A DNA stretch of 64,000 bases. It comes from 39-52-133 sp035531075 (GTDB taxonomy: Bacteria > Pseudomonadota > Gammaproteobacteria > Burkholderiales > Gallionellaceae). The stretch covers positions 137,525 to 201,524 of the forward strand of contig DATKTO010000031.1 in assembly GCA_035531075.1 (NCBI GenBank). Direction: 5' to 3'. Positions within the stretch are counted from its first letter, which is position 1. Every line of letters starts with the position of its first letter. Made by a program: the position numbers and the translations under genes. Below are positions 1 to 8,430 of this stretch, one piece after another. The notes under the pieces were generated by a model, which saw only the letters and a list, made by a program, of their open reading frames with translations, was not told the DNA's origin and searched no databases.

Positions 1-51
1 CAGAACGCACATGATTTGCCGTTTAATTACTGACGGATTGTGGCTGTTCGA

Positions 52-552
52 TTAATCGGATTGGGTCTGCTTGGATTTAATCCGGGTTTGTTCCCACATC
101 TCCAGCCTTGATTTTATGCGTTTGTAATGCGACCCCTGCCAGTACACCCTGTCACAAACAGGGCAGACCCTGAACCGCTCACCTACAAGGAGTGCATCCG
201 GAGGCACACGCTGCAGTGCGGCGTTATCGGCTTCAAGCAGCGCAGCGTTATCCACCAGGCAGCGGGTGAAGGCGTAGCTGGTCCAGTCGAGATGAAATTG
301 CGCCGCTGTTATGGCGGCAAGCTGGTCAAGATCGCCCTGCGGCAGGATGAACGCCACGCCGCGCGCGGCATTGTGTTCGATGATGAGTTGGTCCTGGGTG
401 AGGAAGTAGCGGCCCTGTTCCTTGCACAGTTGCAGCAGCTCGCGGTCGGGCAGGCCGTTGTTGTCAAACAGCGTGTCATAGCCGGCGGCGCGCAGGTAGC
501 GGCACAGCCGGCCCAGCATTTCATCGCACAGAAAACGCGGCAGGGAGCTCAT
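52..552 (-). CDS. Mut7-C RNase-domain protein
   Basis: A 166-residue protein of the Mut7-C family (PIN-like fold, presumed RNase). The N-terminus shows the family's FLCDEMLGRLCRYLR-type start with an acidic residue (D10) and then D26. A C-terminal zinc-knuckle-like CPVC and a second half (WQGSHYKRI) are visible around residues 132-148. No partner gene follows inside the window. Its 5' end lies in a 160-bp sequence that recurs at 20311-20469, where a 16-codon remnant of the same N-terminus survives. The ATG at 552 gives the natural family start. Biochemical function is unproven in bacteria. Confidence 0.8.
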   Translation of the reverse strand: MSSLPRFLCDEMLGRLCRYLRAAGYDTLFDNNGLPDRELLQLCKEQGRYFLTQDQLIIEHNAARGVAFILPQGDLDQLAAITAAQFHLDWTSYAFTRCLVDNAALLEADNAALQRVPPDALLVGERFRVCPVCDRVYWQGSHYKRIKSRLEMWEQTRIKSKQTQSD

Positions 553-669
553 GCTGTAATGTGGCTGATCAACCCGCCAAGTGCAATGGGACTGGCCCGC
601 TTTATTTTACGCCAAACAGCCTCGGGGCTTGAAGCACACCTTATACCCGCTATCCGCTGTTTTTACTCG
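511..669. repeat. Left copy of the kinase/Mut7-C junction repeat
   Basis: This stretch aligns in the same orientation with 20311-20469. Both contain catttcatcgc-cagaaaa, then a weakly conserved spacer, then gaagcacacctt-acccgc-atccgct. The two landmarks are 110 bp apart here and 108 bp apart in the right copy. The left copy contains the intact start of the Mut7-C gene and a decayed sensor-kinase tail. The pair brackets the aromatic catabolism block. Identity looks like roughly 65-75 percent by eye. Confidence 0.75.
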
Positions 670-672
670 TCG
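620..672 (-). pseudogene. Remnant of a sensor histidine kinase 3' end
   Basis: Reading leftward, this stretch matches the last codons of the kinase gene at 20420-21751 (SGLRVKVCFRA at its C-terminus). It now carries in-frame stops and a frame slip: agcgga-tag-cgg-gta-taa. Only about 50 bp are recognisable. It lies just upstream of the intact Mut7-C gene, in the place the kinase would occupy if the intervening 19.8 kb were absent. Confidence 0.6.
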
Positions 673-751
673 GGCCTATACCAATACCGGAGACAGCAGA
701 AAATCGCATGCTATTTGTAAAATGGGTTTTATGTGTGCCTGGTGTGACGCG

Positions 752-1990
752 CTAATGCAATTGCTGCATGTCCAGTTTGCGCAGTTTTGGAGCCAAGCGT
801 GCGGTGGCGCCCACCACCGCCAGCGTCATCAGTCCGCCAAATACGACTGACGGAACCAGCCCGATCAGGCGCGCCGCGAGCCCGGATTCAAATGCGCCCA
901 GCTCATTGGATGAGCCGATAAAAATACCGTTGATGGCGGAAACACGTCCGCGCATATTGTCCGGGGTGGACAGCTGCAGGATGGTGGTGCGCATCACGAT
1001 CGACACGCCGTCGAACATGCCCGACAACAGCAGCAGAAAAGCCGCCAGCCAGAAGCTGGTGCTCAGCGCGAAGGCGATGATGCAGAGACCAAATCCAGCC
1101 ACCGCGCCGAGCAAGGTGCGCCCCGCATGCCTGCTGACGGGATGCCTGACCAGAATAATGCCGACTACAATCGCGCCGACAGCAGGAGCCGCGCGCAAAA
1201 TGCCCAGCCCTTCCGGCCCGTAGTGGAAGATGTCGTGGATGTAGGCGGGCAGCATAGCCACCGCGCCGCCGAACAGCACGGCAAACATGTCCAGCGCCTG
1301 CGCGCCGAGGATGACCTGCTTGCCGAAGACAAAGCGCAGGCCTTCGCCTATGCTGGCAAACACCGGCGAGGGTTTCGCCAGCGGCGGCTCCTTGACGCGC
1401 AATGACAGCAGCGTGATGGCAGCGCTGATGGCGAGCACTGCGGAGACGCTGTAAGCCACCGTCATGCCGGCCCAGCCCACCAGCACCCCGCCCAGCGCCG
1501 GGCCGAGAACGAGCCCCGTCTGGAAAGCCGAGCTGCCTATGCCGGCAGCGCGCGCATACTGGTTGCGCGGCAAGACCAGCGCGAGCAAGGCCTGGAAAGA
1601 AGGCGTGATAAACGCGCGCACCAGCCCCACGCTCGCAACCGCGCCGTAAATCCACCAGGTGGGATCACCCTGCACTATCCCGGTTGTCGTTGCCACCAGC
1701 AGCAAGGACGTGATGCTGGTGACCACACTCGCCAGCACGCCGAACATGCGCCGCGAGTAATGATCGACTGCGTAGCCGGCAAACAGCGTGGTACAAAAAT
1801 ACGGGATCAGCTCGGCCAACCCGATCAGGCCCAGCGCCAGCGGGTCATGCGTCAGCTCATAGATATGCCAGCCCACCACTACCGCGATCATCTGATAGGC
1901 CAGCACGATCTGAATGCGGAAAGCCAGCAGCATGATAAAGTTGCGGTTGACTAAAGAATATGTCGGAGGTGTATCAGGCCAGGGCTGCAT
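752..1990 (-). CDS. MFS transporter, EntS/MFS_3 type
   Basis: A 412-residue inner-membrane major facilitator with about 12 hydrophobic segments. Features are the N-terminal FRIQIVLAYQM helix, the GYAVDHYSRR loop (A-like motif between TM2 and TM3), and GRVSAINGIFIGSSNELGAF in the second half. These are typical of the enterobactin-exporter-like MFS_3 family, so drug or siderophore export is the family role. It is last in the leftward aromatic block, separated from the LigB-like gene by a 110-bp inverted-repeat element, so its link to aromatics is only positional. The ATG at 1990 is preferred; the upstream ATG at 2026 lies inside the repeat. Confidence 0.82.
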   Translation of the reverse strand: MQPWPDTPPTYSLVNRNFIMLLAFRIQIVLAYQMIAVVVGWHIYELTHDPLALGLIGLAELIPYFCTTLFAGYAVDHYSRRMFGVLASVVTSITSLLLVATTTGIVQGDPTWWIYGAVASVGLVRAFITPSFQALLALVLPRNQYARAAGIGSSAFQTGLVLGPALGGVLVGWAGMTVAYSVSAVLAISAAITLLSLRVKEPPLAKPSPVFASIGEGLRFVFGKQVILGAQALDMFAVLFGGAVAMLPAYIHDIFHYGPEGLGILRAAPAVGAIVVGIILVRHPVSRHAGRTLLGAVAGFGLCIIAFALSTSFWLAAFLLLLSGMFDGVSIVMRTTILQLSTPDNMRGRVSAINGIFIGSSNELGAFESGLAARLIGLVPSVVFGGLMTLAVVGATARLAPKLRKLDMQQLH

Positions 1991-2022
1991 AGAGTGGTGA
2001 CAGTATTCCGTGTAAGGCAGTC

Positions 2023-2131
2023 TCACGCGGAGGCGCGGAGAAAACCATTATGCTACCTCAAACACTGCGTCAGCCAAATGAATAGATAATAGCAATCAAT
2101 ATCTGTCGCATTTCCCAGCGTCTCCGCGTGA
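2023..2131. repeat. MITE-like element with 10-bp terminal inverted repeats
   Basis: Perfect inverted termini tcacgcggag (2023-2032) and ctccgcgtga (2122-2131) enclose about 90 bp of A+T-rich sequence without a gene. Size and layout resemble the element at 8431-8550, whose ends are gccgcagaga and tctctgtggc. It fills the gap between the MFS gene and the LigB-like gene. Confidence 0.6.
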
Positions 2132-2148
2132 TTATGATTTTTAAAAAC

Positions 2149-2985
2149 TCATGCACCAGCCATCAGCATCAACCCCGCAGCCGTATTTGAAATCGGGATG
2201 TGATAGTTCGAATGCAGCTTGAGCACCTCGCCCTGCAACGCGCCGCGCGCGATCACCCAGTTCAGCAGCTCCACACCCTGCGTGCCGGTGAGCTCAACCA
2301 GGTCTTCTATCGAGTAACGGGTAATCCACAATGGATCGCTGACCAGCTTCTCCATGAACATCAGGTCGAACTCCTTGTTGATGAAGCCCGCGCGCTTGCC
2401 ATCCAATTGATGAGATAGCCCGCCGGTGCCGATGATCACCACGCGCGCATCCGAATCCCATGCTTCAATCGCCTTGCCGATGGACTGGCCCAGGCTGTAG
2501 CAGCGTTTCACCGTTGGCAGCGGGAACTGCACGGTGTTGATGCACACCGGCACGGTGCGCACCGGCCACTTCTGCTCCGGCCACAGCAGCGCCATCGGCA
2601 GGGTAAACGCATGGTCTACCGCCATCTCCTGGCAGGTGGTCATATCGAATTCGTCTGCTATCAAGGACTCGATCAGATGCCAGGACAGATCCAGGTCGCC
2701 CTTGAACGGCGGCATGGTGGGGATGCCCCAGCCCTCGTCCAGGCTCAGGTATTCCGGCGCGGCACCGATGGCAAAGGTCGGCATTTTGTCGAGGAAGAAA
2801 TTCAGCCCGTGATCGTTGTAGATCATCACCGCAATATCCGGTTTGACTTCTTTCAGCCAATCGCGCACCGGCGGGAAACCATCAAAAAACGGCTTCCAGT
2901 AGGGGTCCTGCTGCAGGCCTTTGGCGATTGCGCTGCCGATGGACGGCACATGCGTCATGGTGATGCTGCCAACGATTTTTGCCAT
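2149..2985 (-). CDS. Class III extradiol dioxygenase, LigB-like catalytic subunit (second copy)
   Basis: A 278-residue paralogue of LigB. The ferrous-iron ligands and catalytic base of the LigAB family are present: H12 (MTHVPS), H59 (YNDHG), E239 (GVEL) and H192 (GLSHQ). It differs from the other LigB in the window (5473-6327) through most of its substrate-loop sequence, e.g. TMPPFKGD for RPVPVVQGH and DHAFTLPMALLW for DHGLTVPLSLMC. It starts 2 bp after the stop of its small subunit. The substrate is uncertain: protocatechuate, gallate or a methoxylated catechol acid. Gallate cleavage would yield oxalomesaconate directly and feed LigJ and LigK. Confidence 0.85.
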   Translation of the reverse strand: MAKIVGSITMTHVPSIGSAIAKGLQQDPYWKPFFDGFPPVRDWLKEVKPDIAVMIYNDHGLNFFLDKMPTFAIGAAPEYLSLDEGWGIPTMPPFKGDLDLSWHLIESLIADEFDMTTCQEMAVDHAFTLPMALLWPEQKWPVRTVPVCINTVQFPLPTVKRCYSLGQSIGKAIEAWDSDARVVIIGTGGLSHQLDGKRAGFINKEFDLMFMEKLVSDPLWITRYSIEDLVELTGTQGVELLNWVIARGALQGEVLKLHSNYHIPISNTAAGLMLMAGA

Positions 2986-2987
2986 AT

Positions 2988-3341
2988 TTATTCCCCCGCC
3001 TTAACCAGCCTGGCCCTGAAGGCCTCTTTGCTTACGCCTGTCTGCTGCGCGCCGATGTCCTGCATATCCAGCCCGAAAATCCCCGCGAACTTCGCGAGGT
3101 AATAGGCGTTGCCGCCCGCCGCCAGCAGATCGAGCACGTTGCGCTTGCGGATGGCTTCGCGCTGCTGCGCATTGAGATGAAACTTGGCGCAATAGGCTTC
3201 CTCATCGCGCACGAACTCGGCGCGGTTTTCCGCCGAGTTGAAGGAGTAGCACATTTTGTTGAGGGCGTAGCCCTTGCGCGCCTGCTCGCCGTCGAAGATG
3301 GTGGTGCCGGGAATCTCGCGCTTCTTCTTGACTGGGGCCAT
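2988..3341 (-). CDS. LigA-like small subunit of extradiol dioxygenase (second copy)
   Basis: A 117-residue alpha subunit of the LigAB family. The helical LigA core is visible: PGTTIFDGEQARKGYALN, then AEFVRDEEAY, then GGNAYYLAKFAGIFG. It lacks the C-terminal GGRSxxG extension of the first LigA (6330-6773) and ends with a GAQQTGVSKE segment. It directly precedes its catalytic subunit with a 2-bp gap, as in ligAB operons. In gallate dioxygenases such as DesB these two domains are fused, whereas here they are separate chains. Confidence 0.82.
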   Translation of the reverse strand: MAPVKKKREIPGTTIFDGEQARKGYALNKMCYSFNSAENRAEFVRDEEAYCAKFHLNAQQREAIRKRNVLDLLAAGGNAYYLAKFAGIFGLDMQDIGAQQTGVSKEAFRARLVKAGE

Positions 3342-3373
3342 GTTTTGTCTCCCTTGCCTTGTTATGCATCCGT

Positions 3374-4369
3374 TTAAAATACTTCCGTGTCGATTTCGGC
3401 CTGCGAAGCGTCGCTGTAACGGTTGCCGCTCACGGTGCGCTGGTTGATCAACGCCTCCAGCCTGCGCATCACGGACTGATCGAGTTTCACCGAGACACTC
3501 GCCACGTCCTCCAGCAGGTGCTCAAGCTTCGTGGTGCCAAATATTGGAACGATGTTCGGGTCTCTGGCCAGCACCCACGCCAGTCCCAGCTGCGCCTGGG
3601 TGCAGCCCAGCTCGCGGGCTATCTGTGCGTAAGCGTCCAGCAGCTCAAGGTTTTTCGCATAGTGTTCCGGTTTGAAGCGCGGCATGCCGAGGCGGATGTC
3701 GCCCGTTTCAAGCTGCGTGGCGGGATCGCTCAACTTGCCGCCGAGAAAGCCGCGGCCCAGCGGGCTGAAGGCAACGAAAGCGACACCAAGCTCGCGGCAT
3801 GCAGCGAGTGCGGCGATTTCCGCGTTGCGTGTCCACAAGGAATATTCGTTCTGCAGTGCGGTGATCGGATGCACCGCATGCGCGCGGCGCAGCGTTGCGG
3901 CTGATACTTCCGATAAACCAATCCTGCGCAGCTTGCCCTCGCGCACCAGCTCCGCCAGCGCACCTACGCTTTCCTCCAGCGGAATTTTTTTGTCCCAGCG
4001 ATGCAGGTAGTAGAGGTCGATCACGTCGGTCTGCAGCCGCCTGAGGCTGTCCTCGCAGTTCTGCCTCAGCGTTTGCGGGCGGCCATCGATCACGCGCTTG
4101 CCGTCCACGCCGGCCATGCCGCCCTTGCTGGCCAGCACAATGCGCGAGCGATAAGGTTTTAGCACGCGCCCAACCAGTGTTTCGTTCGCGCCAAATCCAT
4201 ACAGCGCGGCGGTATCGAAAAAGTTGATGCCAAGTTCCAGCGCCTTCAGGAGCACGGCTTCAGCCGCTGCATCCGGCGGCGGCGTGCCGTAGGCGTGGCT
4301 CAAATTCATGCAGCCCAGCCCGAGGGCCGAGACGCTGAAGGGGCCGATATGGCGCTGCGGCAGAGTCAT
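3374..4369 (-). CDS. Aldo/keto reductase
   Basis: A 331-residue (alpha/beta)8-barrel oxidoreductase, NADPH-linked by family. The catalytic tetrad is visible: D52 and Y57 (FFDTAALYG), K82 (ASKGG) and H123 (YYLHRWD). The C-terminal IFGTTKLEHLLED matches the cofactor-binding segment of AKR families 11-13. It sits between ligC and the second ligAB pair on the same strand, 16 bp after ligC, so it is probably co-transcribed. The substrate is not known; an aromatic or ring-cleavage aldehyde is the likely guess. The ATG at 4369 follows AGGA and fits the family start; the ORF is open further upstream, into ligC. Confidence 0.85.
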   Translation of the reverse strand: MTLPQRHIGPFSVSALGLGCMNLSHAYGTPPPDAAAEAVLLKALELGINFFDTAALYGFGANETLVGRVLKPYRSRIVLASKGGMAGVDGKRVIDGRPQTLRQNCEDSLRRLQTDVIDLYYLHRWDKKIPLEESVGALAELVREGKLRRIGLSEVSAATLRRAHAVHPITALQNEYSLWTRNAEIAALAACRELGVAFVAFSPLGRGFLGGKLSDPATQLETGDIRLGMPRFKPEHYAKNLELLDAYAQIARELGCTQAQLGLAWVLARDPNIVPIFGTTKLEHLLEDVASVSVKLDQSVMRRLEALINQRTVSGNRYSDASQAEIDTEVF

Positions 4370-4385
4370 TTTTTCAAATCCTGAA

Positions 4386-5345
4386 CTATTGCCCCGCCAG
4401 CTGTTTCTCAAGCTGGTTGAGCACGCGGTAGCACGGCAGCACCTGGGCCACACTGGCGTTGGGCTCGCGGCCTTCGCGGATCGCGGAGAAAAATTCGCGG
4501 TCCTGCAGTTCGACGCCGTTCATCGACACCGCCACCTTGCTCACGTCGATCTTTTCCTCCTTGCCGTTGAACAGATCGTCGTAGCGCGCAATGTAAGTGG
4601 CGCTATCGCCGATGTAGCGGAAGAAAGTGCCCAGCGGGCCCTCGTTGTTGAACGACAGGCTCAACGTGCAGATCGCGCCATTGGCGGCCTTCAGCTGAAT
4701 CGACATATCCATCGCAATGCCCAGGGTCGGGTGTATCGGCCCCTGTATCGCGTTGGCCTTCACGATGGGGCTATTGCACTGGTAGGCAAACAGGTCAACC
4801 GTGTGCGCCGCGTGGTGCCACAGCAGGTGGTCCGTCCAGCTGCGCGGCTGGCCCAGCGCATTTATATTAGTGCGGCGAAAGAAAAAGGTCTGCACGTCCA
4901 TCTGCTGGATGTTGAATTTGCCGGCCTGGATCTTGTTGCGCACATACTGGTGGCTGGGATTGAAACGGCGGGTGTGGCCGCACATCGCCACCAGCCCGGT
5001 CTTCTTCTGCAGGGCCAGCACCTGTTCGGCGCCTTCCAGGCTGTCCGCCAGCGGAATCTCGATCTGCACATGCTTGCCAGCTTTCATACATGCCAGGGCC
5101 TGTTCGGCATGCATTTGCGTCGGCGTGCACAGAATCACCGCGTCCACTTCCTTCAGTACCAGGCTGTCTGCCAGCTCGGTGCTGGCGTGGGCGATGCCGT
5201 ATTGGGCGGCTATTTCTTTCGTTTTCTCAAGATCACGGCTGACCAGGGACACGACTTCAACACCGTCGATATTCTTGATCGCGTCGAGGTGTTTGATGCC
5301 GAAGGCACCGGCTCCGGCAAGGGCGACTTTGATGATTTTGCTCAT
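4386..5345 (-). CDS. ligC: 4-carboxy-2-hydroxymuconate-6-semialdehyde dehydrogenase
   Basis: A 319-residue GFO/IDH/MocA-family dehydrogenase that oxidises the LigAB product (as its hemiacetal) to 2-pyrone-4,6-dicarboxylate with NAD(P)+. The Rossmann motif GAGAFG is at 11-16, followed by CTPTQMHAEQA, GKHVQIEIPLAD, GHTRRFNPSHQY and SWTDHLLWHHAAHTVD. These are nearly identical to LigC of Sphingobium SYK-6 as I remember it, and the length matches. It follows ligB after a 127-bp gap holding a dispersed repeat. A GGAG lies 9 bases before the ATG. Confidence 0.95.
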   Translation of the reverse strand: MSKIIKVALAGAGAFGIKHLDAIKNIDGVEVVSLVSRDLEKTKEIAAQYGIAHASTELADSLVLKEVDAVILCTPTQMHAEQALACMKAGKHVQIEIPLADSLEGAEQVLALQKKTGLVAMCGHTRRFNPSHQYVRNKIQAGKFNIQQMDVQTFFFRRTNINALGQPRSWTDHLLWHHAAHTVDLFAYQCNSPIVKANAIQGPIHPTLGIAMDMSIQLKAANGAICTLSLSFNNEGPLGTFFRYIGDSATYIARYDDLFNGKEEKIDVSKVAVSMNGVELQDREFFSAIREGREPNASVAQVLPCYRVLNQLEKQLAGQ

Positions 5346-5398
5346 TTATAAAATCTCCAAAAATGCTTTCAAAGATGGAAACACTATTTCAGTGAAAT

Positions 5399-5470
5399 CC
5401 GTTCATGCTTCGACACGCTCTGCACGAATGGAATCAAAATTTACCGTTCGCTCTGAGCTGTCGAAGGGCT
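5399..5470. repeat. Dispersed inverted-repeat element in the ligB-ligC gap
   Basis: Two imperfect inverted halves, 5399-5431 (ccgttcatgcttcgacac...) and 5444-5470 (ccgttcgctctgagctgtc...), match the common proteobacterial intergenic repeat built on a cttcgac-gctc-cgaacgg core. It lies between the ligB stop and the ligC leader and could fold in the transcript. Confidence 0.6.
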
Positions 5471-5472
5471 TG

Positions 5473-6327
5473 TCATTTATTCTCCAGAATCAAATGACCC
5501 ACAGCGGTATTGCTGGCGGGTACATGGTAGAAACGGTGCGCGACTTTCGGCGGCGCACCGCCGGCAACATCCGCCATCGCGCCGCGCGCAATCAGCCACA
5601 TCACCAGCTCTATGCCTTCGGAACCGGCCTCGCGCACATAGTTGATGTGCGGAATGGCTGCTGCGGCAGCGGGGTCAGTTATCAGCAAATCGAGAAACTT
5701 GTTGTCGAACTCACTGTTGATCAGGCCCGCGCGCGGTCCCTGCAGCTGGTGGCTCATGCCGCCGGTGCCCCAGATCTGAACTTTGAGCGGCCTGTCGAAT
5801 GATTCCACCGCACGGCGGATGGCACGGCCCAGCTCAAAGCAGCGCCGACCCGACGGCACCGGATATTGCACCACATTGACCGCGAACGGAATCACCGGGC
5901 ACGGCCACGCTTGAGGCTGGCCGCACATCAGCGACAGCGGCACGGTGAGGCCGTGGTCCACATCCATCCTGTTGACAATTGTCAGGTCGAAATCCTGCTG
6001 GATCACCGCTTGCGCAATGTGTGCGGCCAGCTCCGGGTGGCCCTGCACCACGGGGACAGGGCGCGGCCCCCAGCCTTCGTCTGCCGGCTGGAAAGATTCG
6101 GCGCAGCCTATGGCAAAGGTGGGGATCATATCGAGGCTAAAGGCGGTAGCGTGATCGTTGTAGACCAGAAAGATCACGTCGGGCGTGTTGTCCTTCAGCC
6201 ACTGCTTGGAGAATTCATAGCCCTTGAACAGCGCCTGCCAGTAAGCCTCCTGCGTCTTTCCCTGGTCAATCGCCACGCCGATGGCAGGCACATGCGAGGT
6301 GTAAACGGATGCGGTAATTCTGGCCAT
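5473..6327 (-). CDS. ligB: Protocatechuate 4,5-dioxygenase, beta (catalytic) subunit
   Basis: A 284-residue ring-cleaving subunit converting protocatechuate plus O2 to 4-carboxy-2-hydroxymuconate-6-semialdehyde. The non-haem Fe(II) ligands H12 (TSHVPA), H59 (YNDHAT) and E240 (EGIEL) and the acid-base H193 (GMSHQLQGPRAG) are present. PTFAIGCAESFQPADEGWG and RFYHVPASNTA match LigB from Sphingobium. It starts 2 bp after ligA and is co-transcribed with ligI, ligK and ligJ upstream. Confidence 0.95.
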   Translation of the reverse strand: MARITASVYTSHVPAIGVAIDQGKTQEAYWQALFKGYEFSKQWLKDNTPDVIFLVYNDHATAFSLDMIPTFAIGCAESFQPADEGWGPRPVPVVQGHPELAAHIAQAVIQQDFDLTIVNRMDVDHGLTVPLSLMCGQPQAWPCPVIPFAVNVVQYPVPSGRRCFELGRAIRRAVESFDRPLKVQIWGTGGMSHQLQGPRAGLINSEFDNKFLDLLITDPAAAAAIPHINYVREAGSEGIELVMWLIARGAMADVAGGAPPKVAHRFYHVPASNTAVGHLILENK

Positions 6328-6329
6328 GT

Positions 6330-6773
6330 TCAGGCGCTCGCTTTCTGGCCGGCTTTGCCCTGTGGTTGGTGCTGTGGCTGGGCATCACCGTCTTCGCCGA
6401 CATAGCGGTTGCCTTCGACCGAGCGTCCGCCGTGCACCATCATGTCGCGATATTCGTCTTCGGTCATGCCGGTCATGCTGCCAGCCATTTGCTGGAAGCT
6501 CTTGCCGTCGGTCGCGCCGATCTTGGCGAGAAAATAGATATTGCCGCCGAGCTTGATGCAGCGGTTGAGGTCGCGCGCCAGCACCGCCTGCTTCTGCTCT
6601 TCCGTCATCGGCCATTCGTCGAGATAGGCGCGCTCGTTGGCCTTGAAGCGCTCGCGGTTGGCCGCCTTCATCAGCGACATGCAGAACTGGTTGAGGTGGT
6701 AGCCCAGGCGTGACTGCTCGGCATCAAAAATCGTGGTGCCGGGAACGTCGAGGTAAGGCTTGTCTAATGACAT
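6330..6773 (-). CDS. ligA: Protocatechuate 4,5-dioxygenase, alpha subunit
   Basis: A 147-residue small subunit that shapes the active-site lid of LigAB. The LigA signature runs LGYHLNQFCMSLMKAANRER, ANERAYLDEW, GGNIYFLAKIGATDGKSFQ, GSMTGMTEDEYRDMM, GGRS. The last 25 residues are Q/G-rich and variable. The start is set at the ATG at 6773, one base after the ligI stop; a longer reading would run back into ligI and has no LigA similarity. Confidence 0.94.
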   Translation of the reverse strand: MSLDKPYLDVPGTTIFDAEQSRLGYHLNQFCMSLMKAANRERFKANERAYLDEWPMTEEQKQAVLARDLNRCIKLGGNIYFLAKIGATDGKSFQQMAGSMTGMTEDEYRDMMVHGGRSVEGNRYVGEDGDAQPQHQPQGKAGQKASA

Positions 6774-6774
6774 T

Positions 6775-7680
6775 TCAACTCCAGTAAAGTCGATTCGGAT
6801 TATCGACCAGCAGCTTTTGCTGCAGCTCGGGCGTGGTAGCAATGTGTGGGATAAAATCCACCAGCAGGCCATCGTCGGGCATGTGGCTCTTCAGATTGGG
6901 ATGCGGCCAGTCGGTGCCCCACAGCACGCGCTCGGGGAAAGTCTCGACCAGCCGCTTCGCAAACGGCACCACATCGCGGTAAGCGTTCCGCTCGCCATTG
7001 AGCGCCGGCGGGCCGCCGATGCTCAAGCGCTCGGGGCAGCTTACCTTGCTCCAGATATTGTCGTGCTCGCGCATCATCTGCACAAACAGTTCAAACTCGG
7101 GGCCGGCCACCGGCTTGCTCACATCGGGGCGGCCCATATGGTCCACCACCACGGTGGTCGGCAGTGCGGTGAAGAAATCATACAGCGTGGGAAGATCCTG
7201 CGCCTCGAAATACACCACGACATGCCAGCCCAACGGCGCGATGCGCTGGGCAATTTCCAGCAGCACTTCGCGCGGCGTGAAGTCGGCCAGGCGTTTGACG
7301 AAATTGAAGCGCGTGCCGCGCACGCCGGCCTCGTGCATTGCCTTGAGTTCGGTATCGGTCACATTGCGGCTTACCGTGGCCACACCGCGCGCCTTGTTGC
7401 TGGACGCTTTCAGCGCATCGAGCAGCGCGCGGTTGTCGCTGCCATGACAGGTGGCCTGCACGATCACGTTCTTGTCAAAACCCAGATGATCGCGCAAGGC
7501 GAACAGCTGTTCCTTGGACGCATCGCACGGCGTGTATTTGCGCTCGGTCGCATAGGGGAAAATTGCGCCGGGGCCGAACACGTGGCAGTGCGCATCCACC
7601 GCGCCAGCGGGCAATTTTAATTGTGGCCTGGAAGGATTGCTGTACCAGTCCAACCAGCCAGGCGTTTTAGTAAATTCCAT
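6775..7680 (-). CDS. ligI: 2-pyrone-4,6-dicarboxylate hydrolase
   Basis: A 301-residue amidohydrolase-superfamily (PF04909 type) enzyme that opens 2-pyrone-4,6-dicarboxylate to 4-oxalomesaconate. The beta-1 HxH motif is DAHCHVFGP (H31, H33), followed by RGTRFNFVKRL, VVDHMGRPD and GTDWPHPN with D257, the residue placed to activate water. The C-terminal LLVDNPNRLYWS is the family ending. It lies between ligK and ligA, tightly packed on both sides. Confidence 0.95.
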   Translation of the reverse strand: MEFTKTPGWLDWYSNPSRPQLKLPAGAVDAHCHVFGPGAIFPYATERKYTPCDASKEQLFALRDHLGFDKNVIVQATCHGSDNRALLDALKASSNKARGVATVSRNVTDTELKAMHEAGVRGTRFNFVKRLADFTPREVLLEIAQRIAPLGWHVVVYFEAQDLPTLYDFFTALPTTVVVDHMGRPDVSKPVAGPEFELFVQMMREHDNIWSKVSCPERLSIGGPPALNGERNAYRDVVPFAKRLVETFPERVLWGTDWPHPNLKSHMPDDGLLVDFIPHIATTPELQQKLLVDNPNRLYWS

Positions 7681-7689
7681 CTCGATTTC

Positions 7690-8379
7690 TCAGTCTATAT
7701 ATTTGAGGCCGGTTTTCTCCAGTCCTTCGCGCATCTTGTAATAGTCCAGCCCCAGCACGCCCGAGGCAAAAATCTCGCGCTTCGCGCCTTCGTTCGCTTC
7801 GCGTGCTCCTGCGGCATCGGCCACCTGCATCGCAATTTCTGCAGGCACCACCACCACGCCGTCGATGTCGGCGATCACCACATCGCCGGGGTTCACCAGG
7901 GCACCGGCGCACACCACGGGTATGTTGACCGAGCCCAGGGTGGCCTTGATCGTGCCTTTGGCATGAATGGCGCGACTCCACACCGGGAAATTCATCTCGG
8001 TGAGGTCTTTCACGTCGCGCACGCCGCCGTCGATGATCAAACCCTTGGCACCGCGCGCCTTGAACGAGGTGGCGAGCAGGTCGCCAAAAAATCCGTCTTC
8101 GTTTTCGGTGGTGCAGGCGGCCACCACCACATCGCCAGGCTGAATCTGCTCGGCCGCCACGTGCATCATCCAGTTGTCGCCGGGCTGCAGCAGCACGGTC
8201 AGCGCGGTGCCGCACACATGTGCGCCGCTGTAGATGGGGCGCATATAGGGTTTCAGCAAGCCTACTCGCCCCATCGCTTCGTGGATGGTGGCGACGCCGA
8301 AGCGCGCGAGTTTTTCCACCGCGGCTTTGTCGGCACGCACGATATTGCGTTTAACGATTCCCAGCTGGTTCATGGACAT
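7690..8379 (-). CDS. ligK: 4-carboxy-4-hydroxy-2-oxoadipate aldolase
   Basis: A 229-residue class II aldolase of the RraA-like fold that splits 4-carboxy-4-hydroxy-2-oxoadipate into pyruvate and oxaloacetate. Key segments are ATIHEAMGR, GTALTVLLQPGDNWMMH, GDLLATSFKARG and LIIDGGVRDVKDL, the last with the R and D that bind substrate and the divalent metal. GAKREIFASGVLGLDYYKMR is the family tail. AAAGGAA precedes the ATG at 8379. The 9-bp gap to ligI implies one transcript. Confidence 0.94.
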   Translation of the reverse strand: MSMNQLGIVKRNIVRADKAAVEKLARFGVATIHEAMGRVGLLKPYMRPIYSGAHVCGTALTVLLQPGDNWMMHVAAEQIQPGDVVVAACTTENEDGFFGDLLATSFKARGAKGLIIDGGVRDVKDLTEMNFPVWSRAIHAKGTIKATLGSVNIPVVCAGALVNPGDVVIADIDGVVVVPAEIAMQVADAAGAREANEGAKREIFASGVLGLDYYKMREGLEKTGLKYID

Positions 8380-8430
8380 CTTAATTTCCTTTCACTTCTT
8401 AACACCTTTGCCATGCAAATCAAAAAACTT

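Noticed and set aside
2149..6327. The two LigB genes as a recent tandem duplication
   Set aside because: They share family residues but differ through most of the sequence, and their small subunits differ too; an old divergence or separate origin is more likely.
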